A stretch of 64,000 nt of DNA, taken from the NCBI GenBank assembly GCA_001931905.2, contig MSJI02000666.1, positions 62,001-126,000 on the forward strand, in the 5' to 3' direction. The notes under the pieces are model-generated. The model was given only the letters and a program-made list of their open reading frames with translations. It was not told the DNA's origin and did not search any database. Made by a program: the position numbers and the translations under genes. The stretch comes from Cladosporium sp. IMV 00045. Taxonomy: Eukaryota > Ascomycota > Dothideomycetes > Cladosporiales > Cladosporiaceae. This document shows, in pieces, positions 11,254 to 22,005 of this stretch (positions are counted from its first letter, which is position 1; each line of letters opens with the position of its first letter).

Positions 11254-11899
11254 CGGAAGCTGGCGTGAACCGGTCTGTCACGTTGGTAGGATCTTGCGAC
11301 TGCGACAAGGGGGAAAGGGCATGCTCGAATCTTCTGTCAAGACACGAGATGGGTTTCGATGCTGCTAGTTGGGATGAGGGAGAAAAATGATGGTCACCTC
11401 GACATGCCAGCCTTGTTCTTGCACCGCTAGGGTGAAGCTGAGGTTGCCGCTCAATATGGAAGCGGTCGCTTAATCTGAGAATCCTTGGCAGGCTGCATGC
11501 TCGCCTTTGCATGATGCACATCACGGAAAGCAGCTGGTGTTTGCCGTTGTCGTGAACTTAGGGTGTGATGAGTTTGAGATTTGAGTTTCCAGGATTGTAA
11601 CCCTATCATCCATGGTTTGGCGAGTTCCACTCTTGCAGAAAGTACTATAGCAAAGACATAACGAATTACAAGATGTCAGCTATTCTCAAATCATCGTAAG
11701 TATGTGCCAATATCGAAGAGTTGTGGGAGATGAATGAACAACAAGGTAGAGACAACATGCTATTCCGTTCTTATCTTCGACGACGGTAACGTTTCGCATC
11801 ACCATCGTTCAACATACTTTCCTCGAAGGGATTATCGGATCCCCTATGTCTGAAGGTCGAAATACCACCCACAGCACACTCCCTTACTTTTACCACCTC
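11254..11899. other. Intergenic region upstream of the ankyrin-type gene
   Basis: About 650 bp contains the ankyrin-type gene's promoter and the 3' end region of the small hydrophobic protein gene. A 102-residue minus frame (11216-11524) overlaps the start of the ankyrin-type gene and is not protein-like. Nothing else is recognised. Confidence 0.4.
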
Positions 11900-12214
11900 T
11901 CACTCATCTGCCCAAAACGAACCGTAACGATACCCTCTCTCCGCCAAGGCCAGCGCCATAAGAAGAAGATGAGCATAAAGCGGAATCTCAAACTCCCAGG
12001 TCATTTCCATCGTAATGGCATACATGGCTGGACGCAAAAATGCCCATTTCCCATCATTTCTGTCGCGGAAATCGATAGCCAGTCTTGAGTAGATGACGGC
12101 GTGTTGGGGGATGGTGAGTAGCCAGTTGGAAGGGTTGTTGAGCGTGGACCAGTGAAGGGCGGAGAGGACGATGAGAAATCCGGACGTGGCTGCGAGGAAG
12201 TCTGTAAGTTCCAT
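11900..12214 (-). CDS. Small hydrophobic protein, possible tandem paralogue 1
   Basis: This is a 104-residue hypothetical protein beginning MELTDFLAATSGFLIVLSAL. It has a hydrophobic N-terminal segment (residues about 5-21) and a second one near residues 80-92 (YAHLLLMALALAERG), which may be membrane-associated. No known family. It lies about 300 bp downstream of a similarly sized same-strand gene with a comparable layout: TD followed by aliphatics, then NPS..LL..P, then a D-containing loop and a final hydrophobic helix. The two may be a diverged tandem duplicate. The small size and lack of homology recall keep confidence moderate. Confidence 0.45.
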   Translation of the reverse strand: MELTDFLAATSGFLIVLSALHWSTLNNPSNWLLTIPQHAVIYSRLAIDFRDRNDGKWAFLRPAMYAITMEMTWEFEIPLYAHLLLMALALAERGYRYGSFWADE

Positions 12215-12510
12215 GATTGTGTGTTGGTGGTCCGTGTGAGTAAGTTGTTCGGGTGGGTAGGTGGGATTGGTTGAGATTTGGATTGACGGGGGGATAGTTG
12301 GGAGTATGAGTGGTTTTGGATGTAGGTGTGTCTGGATTTCAGAAAACGGTCAGAAAGAGCAGGAGCGGAAGAATTGATTGTTGAGTGAGCGTCGGAGTCC
12401 TAAGTGAATGCATAGTTATTGTGAAAGTTGCCTCAGGTCTGAAGACATGTGAAAGACAAACCACTGTCTGTGGACCAACCCAGATAAAGCAACTTCACTT
12501 CACAACCAAT

Positions 12511-12840
12511 TCACTCAAAGTACCCCAAAGCCTCGAACTCATCCAACAGCCCCTGCGTATCGAACCGATCCAACAACAGCGCGACATCAGCGCAAAGCAG
12601 CACCCACGGCGAAGCCTTCATAACATCGAGAATCGGAAGGAAGCAAATGAACATGGCGCAACGCGGGAGCACTTCGAGCAGGACGGATGGGTTTTTCGAG
12701 TCGCGAATGTCCATGACGATGCCGTGTAGGAAAGCGGTGTTGGCGATGAGACGCATGGCCACGACGAAGATGAAGAGGAGGAGATCGGTTGGGGTGTGGT
12801 AGTCGGCTGGGTAGGAGGTGGTGGCGATTTGGGCGTCCAT
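12511..12840 (-). CDS. Small hydrophobic protein, possible tandem paralogue 2
   Basis: I place the start at the ATG at 12838-12840 (MDAQIATTSYPAD), which gives 109 residues. The frame is open further upstream to 13206, but that part is Ser/Thr-rich and lacks protein character. The mature sequence has hydrophobic stretches at about residues 19-40 and 58-73 (CAMFICFLPILDVM), then WVLLCADVALLLDRF, and ends EFEALGYFE. Its family is unknown. Its layout parallels the 104-residue protein downstream, so duplication is plausible. Whether it spans a membrane cannot be settled by eye. Confidence 0.45.
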   Translation of the reverse strand: MDAQIATTSYPADYHTPTDLLLFIFVVAMRLIANTAFLHGIVMDIRDSKNPSVLLEVLPRCAMFICFLPILDVMKASPWVLLCADVALLLDRFDTQGLLDEFEALGYFE

Positions 12841-13218
12841 GGTGGGCCAGATTGGTAGGGCGGAGTTTGATGTTTGGGAGAGAGTGGTAGTGGCGGCTGT
12901 GGTTGAGGAGCGTTTGTAGTTTGTATCGGATCCGAGACAGGAAGCGAACCATAATGATAAGCTTGAGAAGTGTTGTCCGTGAGCTGCATGCCCTTGTCCG
13001 CCTACGAGAAGAAGTAGGCTGGTCCTGGGAGACCTTTCAGTTGAAAAGATGACGTGGAAAATGGAACGGGAACGCTTCACTGATGCTATGTAGTACAATT
13101 CAGATGCCGGTGCTACGAAGTTCCTCACCCGTCCTGCAACTTCACTTGCGACTGGTGCACTGGCCACAACATTCACAACACCATTCCCCTTGCACGCCAA
13201 AGGCAAAAGCTTAAAATG
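12841..13218. other. Intergenic region
   Basis: About 380 bp forms the promoter side of the 109-residue gene and the 3' flank of the next minus-strand gene. The small gene's minus frame is open across almost all of it, but the composition is not convincing as protein. Confidence 0.35.
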
Positions 13219-14663
13219 CTACAGTGCCTCCGGCCCCTTCTTCTTCTTCTCCTTCTCAGCCCTCTCCCTCTCACGGTCCTTCACATCATCAAATTTCTCC
13301 TTGATCCATTTCTCTACTGTGTCAGAGTCTTTCAGCTGCCTTCCACTCGCGTCCAGAAAGGTCCACAGCTCCGTATCGTCATCGCTATTTGCCTCATCAA
13401 GAATGACCGGCTGCCCAGTCCTGTAAGTGACAAATCTGCGAAAAGCACGCACAAGCTCGGAAAGCTTGGGTCCTTTCTTCTGGCTATGGATAGCGAGGAT
13501 GGTGCGGAACTTCTGCGCTACAGTCGAGTTGGCGCGTTTGTGGAGCAAAGAATCGTGGAGGGTGGAGTATTCGGCGTGTTTGTTGAAGAATGCAAGGGAT
13601 TCTGTGAGGTATTGAGCTCGGAGGTCACGGATGGTTGAGGACTTGTTGTCAGCATCGGTAGCTGGACCGGCAAGGGCAGCTGGCGGTCCTGTTGATGCAC
13701 CGGTGTCGCCAGGAGACTCGTCGGCGGGCGAGGCGAGGTCCTTAGAATTCTGATCATCATCCGCATGCGCCACATCCAGCTCGTCGGGAGAACCTTCGCC
13801 GGTTTTCTTTTCTTCCAGATGTTGCGGCAACCATTCCTTGAAAAACCTCGCGAACATCGGCCTAGCCGTCTTCCTTTTCGTCTCCGAAGCCTCGTTCCTC
13901 TCGCGCTTCAAATTGAGCTCCGAGACCATACGACACTTGCCCAGCCACTCGAAAATCTCAACCTCAGAGCCAAATCCAGAATCGTATCTCTCAACATCCA
14001 AGCCGAAGAACTCCATGACCTTCTTTGGATCACTTGAGAGCATCATTCTACCCTCATCCAAGGGAAGCTGAAAGTACTCCCATTCACCACGTCCGCTATC
14101 GTCGGCTTCCTGAAGTCGCAAGCGAAGGCCACGGTCAGTGACATCGAAACCGAAGTTGGTGACGGCGTTGCCTAGAATTCCTACCAGATCGCCGTAGGAG
14201 CCGTAGAAGGCGGTCCATGAATTGAGGTCGGGTGAGACAACTTCGAGGTCGAGTTGAAAATAAGCTTGTTCAGTGAGCTCAGAGGGAGTTCGGAGCGGAT
14301 CGTTGGATTTGCAAAGGGTGTAGCAAATGGGTAGTTCGGAACAGGGTTGGCCGTCGAGACGCATAGCGAAGGAACATTTCTGCGATTTTTCACTTCCGCG
14401 GTTGAGATAGGCGGTGGCACCAATAGTGCTGGCCACATCGGCCCAGTCGGTGATTTCATCATGGGAGATGTTGATGTCGATGTCTCCAAAGTCTGTTTTG
14501 CCAGGAGCTTCGGCACAGTTGATGATGTTACCGGACCAAAGGAGGCGGAAAGGCGTTGAATCAGGCCATGCTTGAGTTTGGTGTAATCTTCCAGATTCAG
14601 TCGGACTATCTGGATAGTTGAATGCCCTGCTGCTTTGGCATTGAGGAACGCGCCACCGCCCAT
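13219..14663 (-). CDS. Conserved fungal protein of unknown function, one-base frameshift
   Basis: The long frame (13219 to about 14575) has no ATG near its beginning. The plausible start is the ATG at 14663 in a different frame (MGGGAFLNAKAAGHSTIQIV, then EDYTKLKHGLIQRL). The two frames meet at about 14520-14555, just before EAPGKTDFGDIDINI. No GT-AG pair of workable length links them, and a single missing base in a GG run near 14529-14533 would. The acidic D-x-D in GDIDINI resembles a nucleotidyltransferase-like active site, but that is only a suggestion. A middle region (EIFEWLGKCRMVSELN) and a C-terminal region (YLTESLAFFNKHAEYSTLHD, FVTYRTGQPVILD) look well folded, and the end is a basic Lys/Glu tail (EKEKKKKGPEAL). 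It is either a frameshifted gene or a gene with an assembly error. Confidence 0.6.
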
Positions 14664-15438
14664 AGTTGATTGTTGTGAAGATGGTGATGTTCCGTGGAGA
14701 GATGATGAGATGATGTTGAGATGGGAAGTCCAAGATTTCAGGGTAAACATATGAAGTCCCCTGCTGTTTGCTGCAAGTGAAAGTGAAAGCAGCTCAAAGG
14801 CACGAGTGCAATCATGTTGCTTTATTGAGCGTAAGTGAAGTGAGATCACAGCAATGCGTACGCCTGACAAGCTTATGCTGAAAGACATAGATGAGCTTAG
14901 GGCTTGATTGAAGCAAATTGTTTGCTCTCACAACTGCACGTCTATGCCATATGTGAGCAGCCTATTCGGAGTCAACAATGAACCAGCAACTGGCAAGGTC
15001 ACAACCACATGATCTTGACAATGTAAGTGTTGCCAAACAAAAATGAACCTGAAAGCAAGAAGTGGACCCAAAGTCAACAAAGTGAAGGGAAGCTTACACT
15101 AGCGCCGGCGCGCAAGACCCTGACGAGAGGAAAATGACGTGACCCCTCCCAGTCTCTCTCCCTGGCAGCAAAAAAATCAGCAGAGAGCTCTTCACTCGAG
15201 TCGGCGGTGTCCTTACTGCAGCTATGCTGGTTGGCTGATGTCCATGCTTACCACCGTTGCTGCATCACTTGGAGTGGAGGTGAGCGATCAACATAGAAAT
15301 ATAAATCTCTTCAATCCTGTCTGGAAAGTTTTGCGTGATCTTTTTGTCTTTCACATCTCATATTCATATACCCGAGTTTCCTTACTCACAAACACACCTC
15401 AATACCCTTGTATTTTTCCTACATTTACATCTGTCAAA
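14664..15438. promoter_or_regulatory. Divergent promoter region upstream of the NAP/SET gene
   Basis: About 775 bp separates divergent start codons. There is a pyrimidine-rich stretch before the NAP/SET ATG (15340-15438, including CTCACAAACACACC), typical of a highly expressed fungal 5' leader. No other gene is seen. Confidence 0.45.
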
Positions 15439-16528
15439 ATGTCCGAGCAAGGCGACGAGATCTCCCAGGTCACCTTCGAGCAGTTGGCAGCTGTCGAGGA
15501 TGAGTTCGAGGACATTGACACCCAGATCAGTACGTCTCTACAACTCGCAGCCGTCACTCACACCCAAGATCACATCCATACTGACCACCTTAAAAGTCAA
15601 GCAGCAATACACCCTCTCCGCGCCCGCCTACGCCAAGCGCACCTCGATCATCGCCAACATCCCTCACTTCTGGCCGATCGTGCTGGAAACCTGCCCGCCG
15701 GAAATCGACCAGTTCATCCAGCCGCAAGACTCCCAAATCTTCGCCGAATCCCTGCAAGCGATCAACGTTTCGCGCCCCGAGATCGACGGCGGCAAGGACG
15801 GCAACCCGCGCAGCATCGCCGTGCGCTTCGAGTTCGCGCCCAACGACTTCTTCAAAGACAGCGTCCTGGAGAAGACGTTCCACTGGCGCCGCGCGAGCGA
15901 TGGGTGGACCGGCCTGGTCTCCGAGCCCGTGCCCGTGCAGTGGAAGGAGGGCAAGGATCTGAGCGAGGGCTTGAACGGCATGGCCGTGAAGCTCTTCGAA
16001 GCGCGCAAGAAGGCCGGCGATTTCCTCAAGAAAGACCTGCCTGAGTACGAGGCGCTGGCCAAGAAGCTCGAGTCCGCGAATGCGATCAACACGTCGTTTT
16101 TCACGTGGTTCGGCTTCGTGAGCGGGCGCCGCTACGTCACTGCTGAGGAGAGCGAGAAGGCTGAGGCGGAGTATGCGGCGAAGAAAGCGAAGGGCGAGGC
16201 TGGCAAGGCTGAAGAGGCGGATGATGAGGACGAGGATGACGAGGATGAGGACAAGGACGACGACTCCATCGTCGAGGTGCACGAGGAGGGCGAGCAGCTC
16301 GCCATCTCGTTCGCGGAGGATCTCTGGCCTGGTGCGATTAAGTACTTCACGCAGGCGCAGGGCATGGACGAGATGAGCGATATTGACTTCGAGGAGATGG
16401 ACGTCGAGGACGAGAGCGATGATGGCGAGGGCGAGCCCGTGGACATCCGCGCGCTGGTTGGCGGTAAGGGTGGAGACAGGAAGGCGAGCGGTAGCGGTGC
16501 GCCGGCCGCTAAGAAGCAGAAGAAATAG
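15439..16528 (+). CDS. NAP-family histone chaperone, SET/Vps75-like
   Basis: This is a nuclear H2A-H2B or H3-H4 chaperone of the NAP/SET family. Exons are 15439-15529 and 15597-16528 (340 residues), with a 67-nt intron (GTACGT donor, CTGAC branch, AAAG acceptor). Splicing gives an N-terminal dimerisation helix (EQLAAVEDEFEDIDTQIIKQ) joined to KRTSIIANIPHFWPIVLETC. This is the SET/Vps75 signature, where IPHFW leads into the earmuff domain. FEFAPNDFFKDSVLEKTFHW is the conserved NAP core, and NTSFFTWFGF follows. Residues about 245-275 and the region around 310-320 are acidic (DDEDEDDEDEDKDDD), as needed for histone binding. The end is basic (AAKKQKK), a plausible nuclear localisation signal. The length suits SET/Vps75 better than Nap1. 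Codon usage is strongly C/G-ending, suggesting high expression. Confidence 0.88.
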
Positions 16529-17444
16529 ACGGGGTTGATTTTTGATTTGCTTTGGTATATGAGAGATGAACACTTGATGGAATCTGGGATGGAATAGAGA
16601 GTCTTCACGTGAGTTGGATAAGAGGAAAGCTATCTAGACGAACCAATAGAATGACAAGACCTCTCGAGAGGCGCATAAACATTGATGATTTGGCCTCATG
16701 TCTGCTCGTGTATCGCTGTCATGGAGATGTCTCGTTCCTGCCACACTGTAGATCGCATCGGGCCAGAGGTTCATGGAAGAAAGTCGCGTGGAGTTGGAGA
16801 TTCTCAATTCTCCTATAGCAACAGAATTCAACGGAGATGCAACTCATACAAAATTATCACTCTCGACAAGAGCGCTACCGTTTCTTTCTCCGTTTTCCCA
16901 TAATGTGGTAAAAATCAAAATAACTTTTATTTGTAAGGGCCGTTTTTCCTGTGAAAATGCGTCTTCAGAAAGAGAGGCGCATGGACGTAACCCCAATGTT
17001 CCTTGCCAGCCCACCAAGATGCGCTTTTATTTTTTGGCGTTCCTTTGCTTCTTGTCCGGAGTGGTGTTGAGCCAGATGCAAATGGAAAATTCTCGATCCC
17101 GATGCTTCTCTTGTCCTCAACCGGCCGACGAGATGATCCCACATGTGCTTTGTGTGAGCCTTTTCTCGCCCAGGCAGCTGGTATCGGCTTCGCACACCTT
17201 TCAGGAGGGCACGACGCTGTTTGGCCCTTTTTCCTTTTTCTCTCACTCCACTTTTTTTTTTCCCAAAATCCTCAAATCTCGGGTAAGTCTTCATGCGCCT
17301 CCTGTTGACGCCGAAGGAATGCCCACCCAATCCCATGTCGTGACGATTGCTTCACACCGTAACCCAATGCATGATGCTGTTGCGCGCGCAAAAAGAGAAA
17401 ACCAACTTCTATCCCTGGAGAGCTATCGGGCCGTGATCAGTCTC
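16529..17444. other. Convergent intergenic region with a candidate secreted peptide
   Basis: About 915 bp lies between two converging genes. On the + strand an ATG at 17019 starts MRFYFLAFLCFLSGVVLSQM, which reads like a signal peptide, followed by a Cys-containing stretch (RCFSCPQPADEMIPHVLC). The frame then runs on into the antisense of the NmrA gene, so a real gene would need an intron; a GTGAGCC donor at 17154 is a candidate. It may be chance. Confidence 0.3.
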
Positions 17445-18640
17445 CTAAATGCTTCCCACGAAGAAGTCGTCTCCGAGACCTTCAGGATGCGAGCGTGGCG
17501 TGTAGGCACCAGTGTAATGCAGTGGCATCGCCACCCCGGCGGGGGTGATAGGTCTCGAACCAGGAGGTGGCGGAGGAGCCTCGCTATCCGCATCATCCGC
17601 CGCACCAGGGCCCAAAGACAGCGTGCGGCCGTCCTCCATCCATCGCAGACCGTTCGCGTACTCCTCGATGGGGAAAACTTCGCGCGCATACTCCTCGATG
17701 CCGCGGTGGCCTTCCCAAATGCTGCGGGCTTCGCGCGGGTATTCGAGGTCAGGACCAAAGTAGGGTGCACGCTTCTGGCCCAGAGTTTCTTGCAGAACAT
17801 CCAGTTGCTCGCGGTAGCCGCTGGGGATGCTGACTTTGACTTGGATGGGACCGTGGATGTAGCGCACTGGACGGCCTACACCGCGGGCGAAACGCGCGCA
17901 ACATTGAAGAGGGGTCAGGCGCTCAAAGGCCATTGTTACCCTGGAAGTGGAGAATTAGTTACTGCGATAAGGCTTCACAGAATGTGATCTTCCACAAACC
18001 TTTGCCCTTTCCAGTGATTGGCACCCATCTTGAAAATCTGGAGAAGTGCAGGGCCAACGTCGTGTTCTGCATCAAGCCAGGGAAGCGGCTGGTCCGGATG
18101 GAAAGGTGCTTGCCACACAAAGCTTCCATCATCTTGAAGCTCCATCTGGAAACAAGGGTAAGGAAGTGATGTGAAATTGTTGTTGTAGATTCCAGTATAG
18201 ATGAAAGTGGCAGGGATGCCTAGTTGTCGCACGTAGTTTTCGATCGCGAATTTCGTCGCCCACATGGGCAGAGCTCTCCAGTCTTCGCCATATACAGAGT
18301 GGTCTGGCATACTGGAATAGACATAATGTTGGATACCGGCTTTCTTGGCGGCGTCGGCGCAAGCCTTGCCTATGGCGACTTCATCTCCCCAGTGAGTGGT
18401 GTTGATGAATGCGATCCGCGCACCGTCAAAGAGAGTTTTGAGCAGAGGTTTGAGTCCAGGACCAGTCAGATCTCCTTCGATCAGTTCGACATTTGGAAGC
18501 GAGGCGAGTTCTTCTGCGACTAAACCTTCCCTGGCTTGCACCTGTGCGCGAACATGCCAGCCGACAGCGCTAGCGACGCGAATGAAGGATGCGCTTTGCC
18601 TTCCAGTCGAGTTGATCGTGGCGATGATTTTTTTGGACAT
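17445..18640 (-). CDS. NmrA-like NAD(P)-binding protein
   Basis: This is a Rossmann-fold protein of the NmrA/atypical SDR group. Members sense NAD(P) redox state, as NmrA does in nitrogen metabolite repression, rather than catalysing oxidation. Exons are 18640-18000 and 17940-17445 (378 residues). The 59-nt intron is GTTTGT..AACTAAT..TTCCAG and restores KGQRVTMAFERLTPLQCCARF. The N-terminus MSKKIIATINSTGRQSASF holds the nucleotide loop in a relaxed form (N-S-T-G-R-Q instead of GxxGxxG). HYVYSSMPD is the NmrA counterpart of the SDR Tyr region, and TFIYTGIYNNNF follows. The C-terminal half contains VKVSIPSGYREQLDVLQE and a Pro-rich stretch (APPPPPGSRPITP). I chose the ATG at 18640; upstream codons to 18724 lack support. 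The family is clear, but the ligand is unknown. Confidence 0.85.
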
Positions 18641-21219
18641 TACAATAACCTCATCGGTAAGGACAGTGGTTTCGTGGCGTGACGCAGGGCAAGAAGTTTT
18701 TCTCGGATTCGGTAGGGTCCTCAAGGTCGTTTTCGCGCGGAAATCTTATTGGCCGATCGGGTGGTGCTGGTTAATAATTTCCTGCTGTTAAGGATGAGCT
18801 CGTCCGATGTACGAGGCTGCGGCTGCGGATTGATCGTGTGTGCCAGGACGTGAACGAATGCGGCCAGTCACTGAAATGAGATCCGAAAGCGTAAATGCAA
18901 GGTATTCGAGAGGGTCGCGCCGTTGCGGTGCGGTGGGTGGTACTACTATAGTGTGGCTCCAGGACAGGGTGGAAGTTAGAAGTCTATCGGAGAAATGACC
19001 GGGCTAGCAGGTAAGGTTATGCGATAGGGCGAAGAATGGCGACAGCGTGTGGTGGTGGACGGAGAGGATCAATGCAGCGGTGCGCACAGTCGTCTGCGGG
19101 CGATGATGAGCAAGATCCCAAGGGATATCTGCGGATCCGAGGAGCGCAGTTGGGACTATTGTCTGCTCTGCCCCGGCCGGTAGGAGCCTGACGATTTCCT
19201 GCGCGAGGGCCCTTCAGACGGGCGCTGGTGGAGGCACGGTGGCACTGGTGGCTCCTCGAGTATTATTATTCACACACTAGACCGACCAACGGTGGAGCGG
19301 GAGCGAGTGCGGAGAAGTGGACATGCACAAGAGGGGCCAGGTGGAGGGCAGGTGATGATTGATGTTGGATGCAGGTGGGTGAGTAGTAGTGTGTATGATC
19401 CTCACCGCGTGCTGAGGTTGTCGTTGGGGGAGGTACCTACTTTGACTTGGATGTGCGTTTGTGCGTGCGCGGGCGGCCACCGAACTCCCACTTCTGGCTA
19501 CCTGCCTCTGCCTCTGCCTGACTGCGCATGGGCATGATGGAGCGCGTCAGCACGCCGGCAAGGAGTTTACGTTGCATTACTCTGGCGGTGGGAGGAGGTG
19601 CTCCGCCGCATTACATAATAGCAAGACGGCACTGGCGTCAGAACGGAGTCGAATGGTGTGGCACGGCGATGATGATGGGACGAACTCGACCCCGACCTCC
19701 CCAGGGCCGGCTATGGCTCGACGGACGAACTGCCTGGTACGAGGTCACTATTCTCGCCTCTCGCTCGCCCAACGCATGTACAGTGACGAACATCTCATCT
19801 CCCGCGACACGTCTAGACAGCCTCGGGATGCCCTTTCTCCACGACGCTGGGCCCTGGTCATATTAAGATGCAGCGCCACACAGCGATCTTATGCATCCAA
19901 GAGTGCGGGGAGACACATTGAGATACAGTAGTGCCTTGCGACATGAGGTACTGTCGCCTTCCCAGCCTCATCTATGCTTTGGCTATCGTCCTTCCTATAT
20001 GGGATAATCAGAGCACCCTAGGCTATCGTGCTTCCGGCCGACACCGAGTCACGTATCTGCATTCATACAGAAAGAGGAGGAGGCGTCGTTTCGTTTGCAA
20101 GGACCTCTCACGCCTCTTTTCTGCGCCGACGGCAAGACGGAGAGCCGCTCCGGCGCCGGTAGGCACTTTACGATAATATAAACAAATACGCCGACGTGCG
20201 CCGATTCTGCTTAGGTATCTCTTACTCACGAAGACGGACCCCAGACGAAAATCACTCAAGGAAAAGGCACATCCTTCGCCCTACGCATACGAGCCATACA
20301 CAGGCGACAGGCGGAGTTCACGCGAGCCAACGATACCTCGCAGAGCCAGGCGAGATGCGCGCCCAAGGTTGTGGATGAAAAGGCCCCACGTAGCGAATTC
20401 TATGGCGAGGATTCACCATACAGCACGCCAGCCTAGCACGAGCCCCCCTGCAAAACTCGCGCACCAATCCGATCGCCCTATTGGACGCTTGTCTACTATT
20501 TCAGTATTTGTTACCCCTTCGCAACTTGTCACAGAGCGGTGATTGTATTTCTCTTACCCCTACCATTCGATCAAGCCGCCTCTCTTGCGCTGCCACGGCT
20601 GCTTAGCATCTCCGCGCCGCGTGGAACAACGTCACTTTAAAGACTAAAAAATTCTTCGACCTTCGCTAACGGAATGGAAAAACGCCTCGCACATCAGTAT
20701 CTCGCAATGTTGCGCGACTTGAGAATGGATTTCCCTCGTGATGGAGAGCGTCATAAGGTACCTTTCTGTCTACCCTCCCGGCACCCTCGCCTGTAAGACG
20801 CTTGACCTACCCACCTGGAGTTCTCGGGAGCGAGGGCAAAACGTGCCGAAAGTCTCTCTTGGATTTGTGGGCTTTGCAAGCCCTTGCAAGGTGGAAGGGT
20901 CGCGGGCGCTGCTCGGGAGTATCCTCGCAACTTGAGTTTGCAGAGCTTCTCGTGATGAGCGAAGCACGTGGGCTCACCGGTGCACGTGAGTATGCAAGGT
21001 CAAGTAGACTTCATCTCGTAACCTTTCTTTAGTGTACGGCACGTCGTCAAGTACACAGGCTTGTCTTCGAGCTGTCTTCGAGCCCAAAGGATACGTATGA
21101 GCTTTCTTCGTAGCGCTCTCTCTACCCAAACGGCTCATCGACCACGTGCCATCAAGGTCGTCCAGCGAATTGCCGTCGAGGCCGCCTTAGGCGACGGCAT
21201 GAGATGAGCATTGACAAGA
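18641..21219. other. Gene-poor region
   Basis: About 2.6 kb holds no gene I can defend. Many short frames occur on both strands, none with a recognisable domain, splice-linked continuation or codon bias. There are small internal repeats such as two copies of TGTCTTCGAGC at about 21063-21085, but no terminal inverted repeats or reverse-transcriptase frame. It borders the NACHT/SesA locus and may be a decayed, fast-evolving segment. Confidence 0.45.
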
Positions 21220-21806
21220 TTAATCACGCCGGAAAGCCTCTATCGCCATTGGGTCCACTGTACGAATCTGCTTCGCGACAATAAGGTCATTGTGCTTGTC
21301 GGACCTCACACGTGTTGAGATGTTCTCATGGGTTGTTGCTGGGAACATGGTAGCCGAGACCATTGCGAAGTGAAAGTGCTGCTGAAGGCGACATAAGGCT
21401 CGTTCCGGAGAGTATGCTTCTACGACTAATGCTGCTGATACTACCCACAACTGTCCTCCTGGAAGCAACAGACGAAATGTCAAAAGTCCAGGGCCTAACC
21501 TAGGGAATCCGTATGCTTCGACCTGGTTAAATTCGTGTGAGGCTTCAATTTTCAACTCAACGGCTTCAGAACTTCTAGACTCCGGATCTTGAGTTTTATC
21601 TGAATCGAACGCAGAATTCGTCGGGTAATCACCCTAACGAGCAATCGTGCGACCTTCGGAGTCTGGAACCAACCTGATGGCGAAGTATACGCAGCCCCAG
21701 GTGCAAAGAAGTCAACCTCATATGATTCGAAGACGAGAGCACAGCAGATACTGGAGTAACAACCTTCTAAGGTCGACCAATGGAAGACTGCATGCTCACT
21801 TCTCAT
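21220..21806 (-). CDS. Hypothetical protein, probably two exons
   Basis: Two adjacent minus frames join into one plausible 170-residue protein: exon 1 21806-21674, exon 2 21599-21220, with a 74-nt intron (GTTGGT donor, GATTCAG acceptor, phase preserved). Exon 1 ends in VDFFAPGAAYTSPS. Exon 2 contains VEAYGFPRLGPGLLTFRLLL, QLWVVSAALVVEAYSPERAL and ISTRVRSDKHNDLIVAKQIR. The middle looks like a small beta-rich or mixed fold. I do not recognise it. It lies 200 bp beyond the stop of the SesA-type gene on the same strand and could be part of the same accessory locus. The donor is unusual, so the splice model is tentative. The alternative is two decayed fragments. Confidence 0.4.
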
Positions 21807-22005
21807 TGCTGATTATCCAATAATATAGACGGGCGACCGAGCAAGGAAAGAAGGCAAAATAGTCTTGAAACGCAAGTCCAAGCCCGATCACGTCCTCCTG
21901 CAAACAACACCATTTCTGTTCAACTGGCTCACAGTCGATTTGACACCATCAGACTTTTTCTCTTGGCACAGCGTGCTTGAACACCCCTCACGGACTTAGC
22001 TCAAG

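Noticed and set aside
15590..16573. 327-codon frame antisense to the NAP/SET gene
   Set aside because: Leu/Val/Arg-rich shadow created by acidic, C/G-ending codons on the true strand.
16773..17987. 404-codon + strand frame
   Set aside because: Its 3' half is antisense to the well-supported second exon of the NmrA-like gene and has no domain. Only the signal-like start at 17019 is kept, as a weak candidate.
18641..21219. Decayed retroelement in the gene-poor stretch
   Set aside because: No reverse transcriptase, integrase or transposase motif and no terminal repeats could be found by eye.
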